Part shown: piece after piece, positions 1 to 9,629 of the stretch
How positions within the stretch are numbered: position 1 is the first letter of the stretch
Layout: the number at the start of each line of letters is the position of its first letter
DNA from: Lysinibacillus sp. FJAT-14745
GTDB taxonomy: Bacteria; Bacillota; Bacilli; Bacillales_A; Planococcaceae
NCBI RefSeq assembly: GCF_001275675.1
Contig: NZ_LITM01000009.1
Coordinates: forward strand, 220,319 to 284,318
Reading direction: 5' to 3'
Length of the DNA: 64,000 bases
Position numbers and translations under genes: made by a program
Notes under the pieces: generated by a model
What the model was told of the DNA's origin: nothing
Database searches by the model: none
Seen by the model: only the letters and a program-made list of their open reading frames with translations

Positions 1-49
1 GACAATTTTACTAGAGTGCAATGCTGAATGGATTCAGTATGGCTCTTAG

Positions 50-238
50 TCAAGCACATGTTTTGGTGAAGAGCCAATTTTTATTGTCTATTTTTTTAAT
101 AAATGCAGTTTCTGAAAAACGAACTTCTGCAGCAAATTTTTGCATAAATTCTTCATCTAAATTTTCATGGATTACTACACCTGCTGGATTACCACCAAAT
201 TTTGTTTCTGTAAAAGCATCAATTACATAATATGACAA
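50..238 (-). pseudogene. PhzF-family isomerase, N-terminal fragment
   Basis: Only the first ~60 residues of a PhzF/YddE-type isomerase-like protein are present. They include the family's N-terminal signature V-I-D-A-F-T-x-x-x-F-G-G-N-P-A-G-V-V and an S-E-T-A-F segment. The frame stops at 50, where the family would continue into its LCGHATLA region; intact members are about 260-300 residues. No continuation is visible in the other frames of the remaining 49 bases. A TTG at 238, about 8 nt after GGGAG, is the best start; a TTG at 244 is closer to it. The gene lies downstream of the apt terminators and is probably not functional. Whether more of it lies beyond the window edge cannot be seen. Confidence 0.6.
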
Positions 239-310
239 AGCCAATTCTCCCTTACTAAAGAATTTAAAAAGTTTTTAATACTTACTATATCGATTAATCT
301 CTTTATAAAT

Positions 311-338
311 AAAAAAACGCCACAAAAATGTGACGCTT
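311..338 (-). terminator. Hairpin with T-run between apt and the PhzF fragment
   Basis: Read on the minus strand, GCGTCACA and TGTGGCG arms enclose a short loop and are followed by seven Ts. It is a second possible terminator below apt, after the one that overlaps the apt stop codon. Confidence 0.5.
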
Positions 339-355
339 TTCATATTATTGTATGA

Positions 356-440
356 CTCTTCAGCAAAGCGAGAGGTTGATTTCCGTTCCGACTATGTGCC
401 TTCATGAGGGGGTACTGCCCTTCACTCCAATCAACCGCTT
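356..440. repeat. Family A dispersed repeat, copy 1
   Basis: GGTTGATTTCCGTTCCGACT at about 374-393 is the same arm seen at 9636, 25170, 26620 and 59468. A degenerate opposite arm (CAATCAACCGCTTC) lies near 427-440. The flanking text GACTCTTC...CGAGAGG matches, in reverse complement, the right end of the 25-kb hybrid element. It fills the gap between apt and the PhzF fragment. Confidence 0.7.
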
Positions 441-446
441 CACCAT

Positions 447-485
447 TGCAAAAAACACTCACTTATTAATATTGAATAAGTGTTT
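447..485 (-). terminator. apt terminator overlapping the stop codon
   Basis: On the minus strand AACACTTATTC pairs imperfectly with AATAAGTGAGTGTT, followed by a T-rich run. The apt stop codon sits inside the hairpin. Confidence 0.7.
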
Positions 486-978
486 TTATGTTAATGTCGC
501 CAAGTTTTGCACGTCCGTTTAACTCTGTTAACTCGATCAGGAATGCACAGCCAACAACTTGACCACCTAATTGTTCAATTAAACGTACAGTCGCTTCAAC
601 TGTACCACCTGTCGCAAGTAAATCATCACAGATTAATACTTTTTGACCTGGTTTAATCGCATCTTTGTGCATTGTAAGTGTATCTTTACCATACTCAAGC
701 CCGTAGTCAGCACTTATCACTTCACGGGGTAATTTTCCTGGCTTACGAACAGGTGCAAAACCAATTTCAAGCGCATAAGCAACTGGACATCCGATAATGA
801 AGCCACGAGCCTCAGGACCTACTATAATTTCAGCACCTAATTCTTTTGCGTAACTTACGATTTGATCTGTTGCATATTTGTATGCAGGACCGTTATCCAT
901 AATTGTTGTAATATCTTTGAAGCTGATGCCCTCTTTCGGCCAGTTTTCAACCGTTGTTACGTATTGCTTTAAATCCAT
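466..978 (-). CDS. apt: Adenine phosphoribosyltransferase
   Basis: This 170-residue cytosolic enzyme makes AMP from adenine and PRPP in purine salvage. The PRPP-binding motif [13 protein letters not shown] is near residues 113-125, and the upstream VGPEARGF segment typical of Apt is present. Length is normal for the family. The ATG at 978 follows a good ribosome binding site (GGAGGAAC). It lies 33 bp downstream of recJ on the same strand, so the two are probably cotranscribed, as in Bacillus. In B. subtilis relA follows apt. Here apt instead ends in a terminator and is followed by a repeat and a broken gene. Confidence 0.97.
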   Translation of the reverse strand: MDLKQYVTTVENWPKEGISFKDITTIMDNGPAYKYATDQIVSYAKELGAEIIVGPEARGFIIGCPVAYALEIGFAPVRKPGKLPREVISADYGLEYGKDTLTMHKDAIKPGQKVLICDDLLATGGTVEATVRLIEQLGGQVVGCAFLIELTELNGRAKLGDINIKTLIQY

Positions 979-1011
979 GTTATTGTTCCTCCTACGAAAC
1001 TTATTCGTATA

Positions 1012-3330
1012 TTAATGTAATCGTTCATCAAACCATTGTTTTAATTCTATATAAGGGGCATATACAAGCTTTTGCTCCATTTCAATCTGTTCTGAACGCT
1101 GTTTGTAAGACGATGCCTCTGTAAGTGCCTGTTTTGTTGCATTCACATTGACAGTCGTCAGTCCACTCTCCATTTTAACAAAACCAAGCTCAAAAAACAC
1201 CTGTGTCATAAATTTTAATGCATCTAATGGCCAACCTGTATGCTTCGCTAATTCAGCCAAATGCATATTTAATGGGAAAGCAGGACGATTTTTTAAAAAC
1301 TTATAGTACCAGGAGAATTGCTCGCGTGTAGGCAATCCATTGAAATACTGTGAATCTGGCATGTAAAAGTGTGCATAAATACGAGAAGGTGCTGTTTTTT
1401 GTAAGACATTTTCTAACATTTGAACATTTTGTGGCAAATCCAATAGCACGATATAATTGCTTTGTTCTACATTTGAAAGTGTAGGATCCACCGCTAGGAT
1501 TGGTACACCAATTAGTGATTGGTAATAGGTAATCGTCTCTGAACGGAAGGCGATGAATGTTGCCTCCTCTTTCGGGACCGTATTTAACCAGCGTGATGTT
1601 TGTCGTATACCACGAATATCAAATAATTGCCATTCAGTCGTTTGGACATCCTCTATCATAAATTGTGCTTTTTTACGTCCTTGCCACTCGTTAATTTGTA
1701 AATCTCCTGTAAACGATACTTTTATTCCATATGTTAGCTCATCGTGTAGATGTCCTTTATTAAAACCGACACTATCTAATTTTTCAAAGCCATCCGTCAA
1801 TTCCATTTTTATATGATTTTCTGCTGCTCCAATTTTCCGCATAGAGGCTATCTCCACATCTTCTAGCACATAAACAGGCTTCGGAAAATTCGTACCATAT
1901 GGACCAAGCGTTGAAATTTCTTCAATAGCATCTGCTGAAATTTCATCCATTTTTAGTGGTATATCAATGTTGAGTACAGGTGTCAATTGCTCTTCTGATA
2001 AACATGCTCTTGCTTGAGTATCTAAGCGTGATCTTAATTCATCCACATGCTCAATGGGTAATGTCATCCCCGCTGCCATAGGATGCCCACCAAAATGAGG
2101 TAATATATCTCGATTCTTTGCTAGTTCATTATATAAATGGAAGCCTTCAATACTACGAGCTGAGCCTTTAGCTGTTCCTTTTTCATAGTCTAATGAAAGT
2201 ACAATTGTTGGACGATAATAAAGCTCTACAAGACGAGATGCGACAATCCCTACTACCCCTGCATTCCAGCCTTCTCCTGCAATAACTAAAACGAGTGACT
2301 CCCCGACCTTTTTATCTGATTCAATGAGAGCAATGGCCTCATCTGTAATACTCTTTACAATATCTTTACGCTCGCTATTACACGTATTAAGCTGTTTCGC
2401 CAATGCTATTGCCTTAGCATTATCTTCAGCCATTAATAGCTCTACACCTGGCGCCGCTTCTCCTAGACGACCAACTGCATTTAAGCGCGGGCCAAAGTAA
2501 AAACCGATTGTTTCTTCGTTAATTTTAGCTTGCTCTGCACTGGCTACTTCACACATTGCTTGTACCCAAGGGCTGAGTGAACAGCGCATTTCTTCTATTC
2601 CTCGCTTTACTAGGTAGCGGTTTTCATCAACTAATGGTACTAAATCCGCTACTGTTCCAACAGCGACATATTCAATTAAATGCGTTGGCAGTTCTCCATA
2701 AAGAGCATGTGCTAACTTAAAAGCTACACCCACACCTGCAAGCTCACCAAATGGATAATGTCCTTCTGGTATACGAGGATGTAAAATAATATCTGCAGGT
2801 GGTAATTCATCGCCTGGTTCATGGTGATCTGTAACGATAACATCCATACCTAGTTCCTTCGCGACACGAATCGGTTCAATGCCCGAAATACCATTATCAA
2901 CTGTTATAATTAACTTTACGCCCTCTTCATGTGCTTCACGAAATAGTGCTTCATGTGGTCCATAGCCATGAATAAAACGATTCGGTATTTTAAACGATAC
3001 ATCGGCACCGAGATCAAGTAACACATTCATCATTACTGTCGTGCTTGTGACACCATCGGCATCGTAATCTCCATAAATTAACATTTTCTCTCCGTTTTCA
3101 AGCGCTTCCTCAATACGTGCCACAGCTTCCGCCATGCCATGCATTAAAAACGGGTCATGGATACTTGCTTCTGTCATATTTAATAAGCTCTCTGCATCAG
3201 CAGTTGTTTCGCAGCCTCGTGCTGCCAAAATTTTAGCTGCAATCGCAGAAAGTTGTAGGTCATTTTGTAATGTTTGGACAAGCTTGGCGTCTGGGCGCTC
3301 TACTTGCCATCTCTTTTTCGATAGAATCAT
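1012..3330 (-). CDS. recJ: Single-stranded-DNA-specific exonuclease RecJ
   Basis: This 772-residue 5'-3' single-strand exonuclease acts in recombination and repair. The DHH-family motifs are visible: Y-G-D-Y-D-A-D-G-V-T-S-T near residue 86, VTVDNG, V-T-D-H-H-E near 166, and the DHHA1 region with G-G-H-P-M-A-A-G near 415. The C-terminal ~200 residues form the extra domain typical of Bacillus RecJ. The length is in the usual range (about 780 in Bacillus). The ATG at 3330 is preceded by AGGAAGTG. apt follows it on the same strand. The upstream region holds the 21-bp repeat array. Confidence 0.97.
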   Translation of the reverse strand: MILSKKRWQVERPDAKLVQTLQNDLQLSAIAAKILAARGCETTADAESLLNMTEASIHDPFLMHGMAEAVARIEEALENGEKMLIYGDYDADGVTSTTVMMNVLLDLGADVSFKIPNRFIHGYGPHEALFREAHEEGVKLIITVDNGISGIEPIRVAKELGMDVIVTDHHEPGDELPPADIILHPRIPEGHYPFGELAGVGVAFKLAHALYGELPTHLIEYVAVGTVADLVPLVDENRYLVKRGIEEMRCSLSPWVQAMCEVASAEQAKINEETIGFYFGPRLNAVGRLGEAAPGVELLMAEDNAKAIALAKQLNTCNSERKDIVKSITDEAIALIESDKKVGESLVLVIAGEGWNAGVVGIVASRLVELYYRPTIVLSLDYEKGTAKGSARSIEGFHLYNELAKNRDILPHFGGHPMAAGMTLPIEHVDELRSRLDTQARACLSEEQLTPVLNIDIPLKMDEISADAIEEISTLGPYGTNFPKPVYVLEDVEIASMRKIGAAENHIKMELTDGFEKLDSVGFNKGHLHDELTYGIKVSFTGDLQINEWQGRKKAQFMIEDVQTTEWQLFDIRGIRQTSRWLNTVPKEEATFIAFRSETITYYQSLIGVPILAVDPTLSNVEQSNYIVLLDLPQNVQMLENVLQKTAPSRIYAHFYMPDSQYFNGLPTREQFSWYYKFLKNRPAFPLNMHLAELAKHTGWPLDALKFMTQVFFELGFVKMESGLTTVNVNATKQALTEASSYKQRSEQIEMEQKLVYAPYIELKQWFDERLH

Positions 3331-3379
3331 CTTTTCACTTCCTTACGTAGGCTATTATACAGAAAATCTAGCCTATCCG

Positions 3380-3700
3380 CACTATCTGTCAGAATGATAG
3401 TTTTATCCATCAGAAGGATAGAAGTTAGAGCGAAAGATAGAGCCGGCCAAGTGACGGATGGAAATCAGAGTTACGGATAGAACAGCCAAAGTCGTGGATA
3501 GAACCATCAAAATCGCGGTTAGAATCGGAAAAATCGTGGATAGAACAGCCAAGATGACGGATGTAAATCAAAGCGACGGATAGAACAGACGAAGTGACGG
3601 AAAGAATCATCAAAGCGACGGATAGAACAGCCACGGTGACGGATGTAAATCAAAGCGACGGATAGAACAGCCGAGCCGAAGTCGTAGTTAGAACCGTCAA
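3380..3700. repeat. Family C tandem array, 21-bp unit, about 12 copies
   Basis: A run of degenerate units with consensus GATAGAACAGCCAAAGTGACG fills the trpA-recJ gap. Most units are 21 bp, and at least three are 19 bp (for example GATGTAAATCAAAGCGACG, seen twice). The reverse complement of the core, TTCTATCCGTCGCTTTG, recurs as a second array at 12328-12448. A 69-residue minus-strand reading frame over the array is only translated repeat. Confidence 0.9.
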
Positions 3701-3715
3701 TACCAGTCTCAAAAG

Positions 3716-3745
3716 AAAAAAGCCTACTCCGTTAATGAGTAGACT
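3716..3745 (-). terminator. trp operon terminator
   Basis: On the minus strand AGTCTACTC and GAGTAGGC arms surround a short loop that holds the trpA stop codon, followed by TTTTTTC. It ends the trpEDCFBA transcript. Confidence 0.8.
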
Positions 3746-4523
3746 TCTGAATCACACCTTTTGAAGCAGAAACTAATGCTTCAACCTTCTCTAAATTACC
3801 TTCATGCAATGCTGTCACGATCGCACTGCCAACGATTACACCATCACTAAGTGCCCCCATGCTTACCACTTGCTCGGGAGTTGAAATTCCAAAACCAGCT
3901 AGTACTGGTATTTGGCTTGCTTCACGTAAGCGAGCAAAATGATCATTTAAATCATTTGCAAAGCTTGCACGAGCCCCTGTGATACCATTGACTGTCACAG
4001 CATAGACAAAGCCTTGACTGGCAGCCGCGATACGTGCTATTCGTTCTGGTGGACTTGTTAACGATACAAGCTGAACGATGTCGATACCATGAGGATTTAA
4101 TGTGTCACATAAGACAGCACTTTCCTCAAGCGGTACATCAGGAACGATTAATCCTTTAACCCCTCCCGCCTCACACGCCTTCGCAAAAGCCTCTAACCCA
4201 AAAGCTAACACAGGATTAAAATAAGTCATGACAACTAACGGAACTTGAATTTCTTCTTTAAATGAAGCTAATGTTGCTAGCACTTTCCGTAATGTCACAC
4301 CTTCTGCTAAAGCCCGTTCACCTGCTTGCTCGATCGTTGGTCCATCCGCTACAGGATCCGTGAATGGTATACCAACTTCTATTGCAGTTACTCCCATTTG
4401 CTGTAGCTTCAAAATCGTAGGCTTCAAAGTTTCTAGACCCCCATCACCCGCCATAATATAGGGTACAAATGCTTTATGACCAGCGATTTTCGTTTCTTCA
4501 ATTGCCTGCTGTAGTGTTGTCAT
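3732..4523 (-). CDS. trpA: Tryptophan synthase alpha subunit
   Basis: This 263-residue TIM-barrel protein cleaves indole-3-glycerol phosphate to indole and glyceraldehyde phosphate, and passes indole to TrpB. The segment G-I-P-F-T-D-P-V-A-D-G-P near residue 51 carries the catalytic Asp, the catalytic Glu is in the preceding A-I-E-V-G, and a phosphate-binding G-F-G-I-S is near residue 210. It is the last gene of trpEDCFBA. Its start shares one base with the trpB stop, indicating translational coupling. A terminator overlaps its stop. Confidence 0.97.
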   Translation of the reverse strand: MTTLQQAIEETKIAGHKAFVPYIMAGDGGLETLKPTILKLQQMGVTAIEVGIPFTDPVADGPTIEQAGERALAEGVTLRKVLATLASFKEEIQVPLVVMTYFNPVLAFGLEAFAKACEAGGVKGLIVPDVPLEESAVLCDTLNPHGIDIVQLVSLTSPPERIARIAAASQGFVYAVTVNGITGARASFANDLNDHFARLREASQIPVLAGFGISTPEQVVSMGALSDGVIVGSAIVTALHEGNLEKVEALVSASKGVIQKSTH

Positions 4524-5731
4524 TACATATCTCCTCCTAATGCTTTACGAACAGTATGAACATCTTTATCTCCTCGGCCGGATAAGCACACAACAATGAT
4601 GTCATCTGTAGACATTGTCTGCGCAAGTTTTGCTGTATAGGCAATGGCATGAGAGCTTTCAAGTGCAGGTAGTATCCCTTCTGTTCTACACAGTAACTGC
4701 AAACCCTCAAGTGCTTCACTATCTGTAATCGAGTCAAATTTAACACGCCCAATATCATGTAAATAACAGTGCTCTGGCCCCTTCCCTGGATAATCTAGAC
4801 CAGCTGAAATAGAATGTGCTTCTTGCACGAAGCCATTTTCATCTTGTAATAAATACATGTATGCACCATGTAAAACGCCTAGCTGTCCGCCGGCAATTGC
4901 TGCAGCATGCTTTCCAGTCTCAATGCCATTGCCTGCAGCCTCTACTCCGTATAGCGCTACCGTTTCATCGTCGACAAAAGGATGGAACATACCGATTGCA
5001 TTACTACCACCACCTATACAAGCAACGACTGCATCTGGTAAACGTCCTTCCTTATTTAAAATCTGCTCTCTAGTTTCAACACCAATTATACGCTGGAAAT
5101 CCCTTACGATTTTCGGGAATGGATGGGGTCCTAAAGCTGAGCCTAAAATATAATGCGTATCTTCAACATTTGTCACCCAGTAGCGTAGTGCTGCATTAAC
5201 AGCATCCTTCAATGTTTTTGAACCTGTTTCTACAGACTCCACTTTTGTACCGAGTAGCTCCATGCGAAACACATTCAACTGTTGGCGTTTTATGTCCTCT
5301 GCACCCATAAATACAACACATTCAAGATTCAATAATGCGCATGCTGTTGCTGTTGCCACCCCATGCTGCCCTGCACCTGTTTCAGCCACAATTTTCTTTT
5401 TACCCATTCGTTTTGCAAGAAGCGCTTGACCAATCGCATTATTAATCTTATGGGCTCCAGTGTGATTTAAATCTTCACGCTTTAAATAAATCTTTGCGCC
5501 GCCTAGCTCTTTTGTTAAATTTTCCGCGTAGTACAAAGGCGTCTCACGACCAACGTATTGTTGTAAATAATAGGCTAGCTCATCCGTAAATGTTTGATCA
5601 TTCATCGCCTCATCATAAGCCGTCTCTAATTCCAACAAAGCCGTCATTAATGTTTCCGGAACAAATTGTCCACCAAATTTCCCGTAACGCCCTTCCTTTG
5701 TCGGTACACTATTTGCAATTGAATTCGCCAT
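4523..5731 (-). CDS. trpB: Tryptophan synthase beta subunit
   Basis: This 402-residue PLP enzyme condenses indole with serine. The PLP lysine motif H-K-I-N-N-A-I-G-Q is near residues 93-101, the substrate loop E-T-G-A-G-Q-H-G near 116-123, and the glycine-rich phosphate loop C-I-G-G-G-S-N-A near 237. The C-terminal L-S-G-R-G-D-K-D is typical of the TrpB1 type that pairs with TrpA. It overlaps its neighbours trpF and trpA by one base each. Confidence 0.97.
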   Translation of the reverse strand: MANSIANSVPTKEGRYGKFGGQFVPETLMTALLELETAYDEAMNDQTFTDELAYYLQQYVGRETPLYYAENLTKELGGAKIYLKREDLNHTGAHKINNAIGQALLAKRMGKKKIVAETGAGQHGVATATACALLNLECVVFMGAEDIKRQQLNVFRMELLGTKVESVETGSKTLKDAVNAALRYWVTNVEDTHYILGSALGPHPFPKIVRDFQRIIGVETREQILNKEGRLPDAVVACIGGGSNAIGMFHPFVDDETVALYGVEAAGNGIETGKHAAAIAGGQLGVLHGAYMYLLQDENGFVQEAHSISAGLDYPGKGPEHCYLHDIGRVKFDSITDSEALEGLQLLCRTEGILPALESSHAIAYTAKLAQTMSTDDIIVVCLSGRGDKDVHTVRKALGGDM

Positions 5732-6345
5732 TATGCTCTCCCCTTCTTTACTGCCTGTATAAATGCGGTTATTTTCGCTATGTCTTTTACACCGTCTGTC
5801 TCCACACCACTCGAAACATCTACCATAAATGGCGACACAAGTGTTACTGCTTCTTCAATATTTTCAGCTTGCAAACCCCCTGCTAAAATTAGCTTTTCAC
5901 GAGGAATCCCTACCATCTCTAGAAGGGCCCAATCAAATGTGTGACCACTGCCTCCTTTAAAATCTGTCCCTGGTGCATCAAATAAGTAGTAGTCCACATC
6001 ATAATTAGCAGCAGCCCGAACATCTTTAGCACCTTTCACGGATAAAGCTTTGATTGCTGGATAGTCTTGCTGACGAATAAACTCTGGAGATTCTTCCCCG
6101 TGGTATTGCACATAATCTAATGGTATAGTTTCAATCGCTGTTCGTAATTCCTCTGCGCTTGGATTGACAAAAACACCGATTTTCAAAACGCCCTCTGGCA
6201 CATGTTTTGCTAATTGCTGTGCCTGTTCAACCGTCACCTGGCGTTTACTTGGCGCTAAGACAAAACCAATTGCATCCGCTCCGGCCTCTACTGCTGCCTG
6301 CACATGCTGTTGTTCCTTCAGTCCACAAATTTTCACCTTCGTCAT
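5731..6345 (-). CDS. trpF: Phosphoribosylanthranilate isomerase
   Basis: This 204-residue TIM barrel catalyses the Amadori rearrangement of phosphoribosylanthranilate. The catalytic Cys lies in V-K-I-C-G-L near residue 7 and the catalytic Asp in Y-L-F-D-A near residue 126. The phosphate-binding L-A-G-G-L segment and the C-terminal V-D-V-S-S-G-V-E motif are present. It overlaps trpC by 4 bp (ATGA). Confidence 0.96.
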   Translation of the reverse strand: MTKVKICGLKEQQHVQAAVEAGADAIGFVLAPSKRQVTVEQAQQLAKHVPEGVLKIGVFVNPSAEELRTAIETIPLDYVQYHGEESPEFIRQQDYPAIKALSVKGAKDVRAAANYDVDYYLFDAPGTDFKGGSGHTFDWALLEMVGIPREKLILAGGLQAENIEEAVTLVSPFMVDVSSGVETDGVKDIAKITAFIQAVKKGRA

Positions 6346-7133
6346 ACAGATGCCCCCACCTTATTGACCTGTAAACTTTTTAGAGCAGTACCTGCATCTC
6401 CACTGCGCATTAATGATTCACCTACAAGAACGCCACTAGCTCCCATGGCTGCCACCGTTTTTGCATCTTCTTGTGTCCAAATACCGCTTTCACTTATTAA
6501 TACTTTCTCTTCTTCGAACGGAAAAGCTTCAGCAATTTCACGTGTACGATCTAAGCTCACCTCAAAGGTACGTAAGTCGCGGTTATTGACACCAATCAGT
6601 TTGGCACCTACTGCAATAGCACGTTCAAGCTCCACAAGATCATGCACCTCAACCAACACCTCTAGATTTAAGCCTGTTGCATAGCTATACAGGTCACGTA
6701 ATGCCTCATCTGTTAACGCGGCTACTATTAGCAAAATGATAGATGCACCTGATGCCTTTGCAAATCGAATTTGCACACGATCGATCATAAAATCCTTACA
6801 AAGAAGTGGCGTTTGAACAGCATTTGCAACTGCGGCTAAATCATCAAAGGAGCCTTTAAAAAACTTTTTATCTGTTAAAACAGAAATAGCAGCTGCCCCT
6901 GCTTCAGCATAAGTTTTTGCCTGCGTAACTGGATCTGCCCCTTCTGCGATTAGCCCCTTTGATGGGGATGCACGCTTCATTTCTGAAATGACCTGTAATG
7001 TTTCAGCTTGTCGCAAGAGCTCAAATAATGATGGACGCGGTTTTTCTGTAAAATTTGCTAATGGATCAGGCTGTTCAAGTAAAGCACTAACTTCTAGCTT
7101 TTTTTGTTCGAGAATTTTATTTAAGATATTCAT
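6342..7133 (-). CDS. trpC: Indole-3-glycerol-phosphate synthase
   Basis: This 263-residue TIM barrel closes the indole ring. The signature V-I-S-E-M-K-R-A-S-P-S-K-G carries the catalytic Glu and Lys near residues 48-60. F-F-K-G-S near 92 and L-L-C-K-D-F near 110 hold the second lysine. The C-terminal I-S-E-S-G-I and V-G-E-S-L-M segments bind phosphate. It is fused to neither TrpF nor TrpD, as is usual in Bacillus. It overlaps trpD by 4 bp. Confidence 0.97.
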   Translation of the reverse strand: MNILNKILEQKKLEVSALLEQPDPLANFTEKPRPSLFELLRQAETLQVISEMKRASPSKGLIAEGADPVTQAKTYAEAGAAAISVLTDKKFFKGSFDDLAAVANAVQTPLLCKDFMIDRVQIRFAKASGASIILLIVAALTDEALRDLYSYATGLNLEVLVEVHDLVELERAIAVGAKLIGVNNRDLRTFEVSLDRTREIAEAFPFEEEKVLISESGIWTQEDAKTVAAMGASGVLVGESLMRSGDAGTALKSLQVNKVGASV

Positions 7134-8161
7134 TGTCGGACCTCCACTCCTTTAATATGCTCACTATAAGCAATGACTGCCTCTAATTTTTGACGTGCAC
7201 GCCCACTAAAAATACTATCCTTCGCCATTTCTACACCTTCTTTAACGGTTTCAGCAATTCCATAACTGAACAATCCAATACCAACATTCAATAAAACTGT
7301 GTCAAAGTAAGCACTTTGTTCACCAGCTAATAATTTACGCATAATAGCAGCGTTTTCATCAGCATTACCTCCACGAATAGCTTCTATTGGTGCATAGTTA
7401 AGACCCGCTTCCTCTGCCGTTAATGAAAATGGAATTAAGTCTCCCTTATCTACTAAGACAAAAGTATTTTGACCAGCTAATGACGCCTCATCTAAACCTA
7501 GTGGCCCAGAAACGACCATAGCACGTTCACGCCCGAGCATTTGTAATACGGAAGCATACTCCATGACAAAATTAGGACGGTTAATGCCTGTAAATTGCGT
7601 CGATAAAGGCACTGGATTCGTAAGTGGACCGACGAGATTAAAAATAGTTGGCTTACCCAGTGCTCGACGAACCTCGCCAATCCGCTTTAATTTCGGATGG
7701 ACATTTGGAGCATATAAAAAGGCTATTCCTTCTTTCTCTAACAGATCAACAGTTTGTTCAATGGAAATATTCGTGTGAATACCGAGTGCTTCTAAAACAT
7801 CCGAGCTTCCTGATGCCGAAGAAATTTTACGATTGCCGTGCTTCGCCATTTTGACACCTGCTCCTGCTAATACGAAGGCGCAAGTTGTACTTATATTAAA
7901 TGTATTAAGACCATCGCCGCCAGTACCGCAATTATCCATATAGACACCTGCTTTTGCTGGTACGTCTAGTGCAAAGGAACGCATAATTGTAGCTAATGCT
8001 GCTACTTCATGTGCTGTTTCCCCTTTGTCAGATAATGCCGTTAAAAAACTTGCGATTTGTTCCTTCGGTGTGTCATCTTGGAACATCCAATTAGCTGCCT
8101 GTAGCATTTCCTCATACATTAAATGCTCTCGTTGTTGTACTTTTTGACGAATACCTTCCAT
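7130..8161 (-). CDS. trpD: Anthranilate phosphoribosyltransferase
   Basis: This 343-residue enzyme adds phosphoribose from PRPP to anthranilate. The PRPP-binding motif C-G-T-G-G-D-G-L-N-T-F-N-I-S near residues 78-91 and the K-H-G-N-R segment near 107 are diagnostic. There is no fused glutaminase domain. It overlaps the trpE stop by one base and trpC by four. Confidence 0.97.
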   Translation of the reverse strand: MEGIRQKVQQREHLMYEEMLQAANWMFQDDTPKEQIASFLTALSDKGETAHEVAALATIMRSFALDVPAKAGVYMDNCGTGGDGLNTFNISTTCAFVLAGAGVKMAKHGNRKISSASGSSDVLEALGIHTNISIEQTVDLLEKEGIAFLYAPNVHPKLKRIGEVRRALGKPTIFNLVGPLTNPVPLSTQFTGINRPNFVMEYASVLQMLGRERAMVVSGPLGLDEASLAGQNTFVLVDKGDLIPFSLTAEEAGLNYAPIEAIRGGNADENAAIMRKLLAGEQSAYFDTVLLNVGIGLFSYGIAETVKEGVEMAKDSIFSGRARQKLEAVIAYSEHIKGVEVRQ

Positions 8162-9534
8162 TAGTGTTGACCTCCTTCTTTTTCAAGTAGCTGTAAAAAT
8201 TCCTGTTCGTCCTTTTCTACTTGTTTTATTATTTCTTTGACGTTTGTGTATTTGGTCACCGTTACAGTTGATTGCATATGCATCGTTTCATTTTCTATAA
8301 CGATGGATTTTCCTGTTAAAGCAAAATCAAGATGACCGTTAAAACCAATAAATCCAAGAGCTCCTCCAAATATCCCTGAAGTTTGACTAAATTTTTCTAA
8401 ATAGTCTTTCGCCTGATCCTTTGGAATACTTGTTGTTGCAAAGGGTGGTAACGTTGCAGCTAATACATCAAGTGCATGAAGCATCGGTAATAGTTGCCCT
8501 TCAACTCTCGATGTCATGTGTAATGCATGCTTTGAACGCTCAATTCTCATCGCCTCAATGACTTGAATGGAATCTCGAAAGCACACAGACTGTAACTCTT
8601 GTCGCACGGCAGAAACAAGTACAGCATGTGACTCCCTAATATTCGTGTTTTCACGTAGCTTTCGTCCCTGTTCTAAATCTTCACCTTTTGTGGAACCTCT
8701 AGGATATGTCCCCTCTGTTGGTGTCGCAATCACACGTTCACCTTTTACTCGAATTAGGCTTTCAGGAGATGTTCCTAAAACAACATGACCCTCAAACTCT
8801 ACATAATACATATACGGAGCAGGATGTTTTTTACGCAATTGACGATATAAAGCGAAAGCATCTCCTTGTATATTTGCTGAAAAACGCTTTGATAGGACGA
8901 CTCTTGTAATATCTTCATCTAAAGTAGCTTTGCTAGATGTAAGGGATGTTGCAAATTGTTCATTCGTAGTCGATTCAAAAGGTTCATAGCTACAAGTTGT
9001 ATCCTCATCCTCTCTACCTTTTAAAAGCTGCTCAGCTAACTCTTCAAAATTTGGTTCTTTTTTTTCTGCATCAATATTTGTATGAATCAATGTAACTTCA
9101 TCTGTTACATGATCAAACACAATGACAGTCTCATATACGTGGAAATGCACATCTGGTAGCTGCACTTGATCCTGAGCAGTCGATAATATCTTTGTTGCAT
9201 CATGACCAACATAGCCAACAGCTCCGCCTGAAAACGGGAATTGTGTCGTATTGGAGATACGTGGCATTAATCTTTTCAGTAAAACAAACATATCGCCCTT
9301 ATGTGTATATGTGTTTCCAGTCTTATATGAGTATTCCTGAATTTCATCTCCAAAGCCTTTATACGTTTTTCTCGGATTTGCACCGATAAAAGAAAAACGT
9401 CCTGCTCCCTCATGCTGTGCTGAACTCTCAAGCAAAAATTTGTGCTTCCCTTGTAGGCGTCTAAAAATTAAAATCGGTGTTAAAGAATCAGCATTAATAG
9501 TTTTCATTTTTGTTCTTGAACTCGTCTTTAGCAT
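8161..9534 (-). CDS. trpE: Anthranilate synthase component I
   Basis: This chorismate-utilising subunit converts chorismate to anthranilate, with a glutaminase partner. No trpG lies in the operon; as in Bacillus, PabA encoded elsewhere probably serves both pathways (inference). Conserved C-terminal segments include TPTEGTYPRG and GGALGFIGFNG. The N-terminal domain carries an L-L-E-S-S feedback-type motif near residue 35. The frame is open from TTG at 9543, but AAGGAG at 9545-9550 touches that codon. The ATG at 9534, 10 nt from AAGGAG, gives 457 residues and is the preferred start; GTG at 9540 is an alternative. Confidence 0.95.
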   Translation of the reverse strand: MLKTSSRTKMKTINADSLTPILIFRRLQGKHKFLLESSAQHEGAGRFSFIGANPRKTYKGFGDEIQEYSYKTGNTYTHKGDMFVLLKRLMPRISNTTQFPFSGGAVGYVGHDATKILSTAQDQVQLPDVHFHVYETVIVFDHVTDEVTLIHTNIDAEKKEPNFEELAEQLLKGREDEDTTCSYEPFESTTNEQFATSLTSSKATLDEDITRVVLSKRFSANIQGDAFALYRQLRKKHPAPYMYYVEFEGHVVLGTSPESLIRVKGERVIATPTEGTYPRGSTKGEDLEQGRKLRENTNIRESHAVLVSAVRQELQSVCFRDSIQVIEAMRIERSKHALHMTSRVEGQLLPMLHALDVLAATLPPFATTSIPKDQAKDYLEKFSQTSGIFGGALGFIGFNGHLDFALTGKSIVIENETMHMQSTVTVTKYTNVKEIIKQVEKDEQEFLQLLEKEGGQH

Positions 9535-9629
9535 AATCACCAAGCTCCTTTTCCTAAAAATTCACTACCGTTTAACTTACAAATGTTTAGTTGCTGAATC
9601 GGTTCTTGTTGAAAAAAAGATCATCATCA

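Noticed and set aside
3425-3634. 69-residue minus-strand open frame
   Set aside because: It is translated 21-bp tandem repeat and has no ribosome binding site.
3380-3700. Repeat array as a CRISPR array
   Set aside because: Units abut with no spacers, vary in length, and no cas genes are near.
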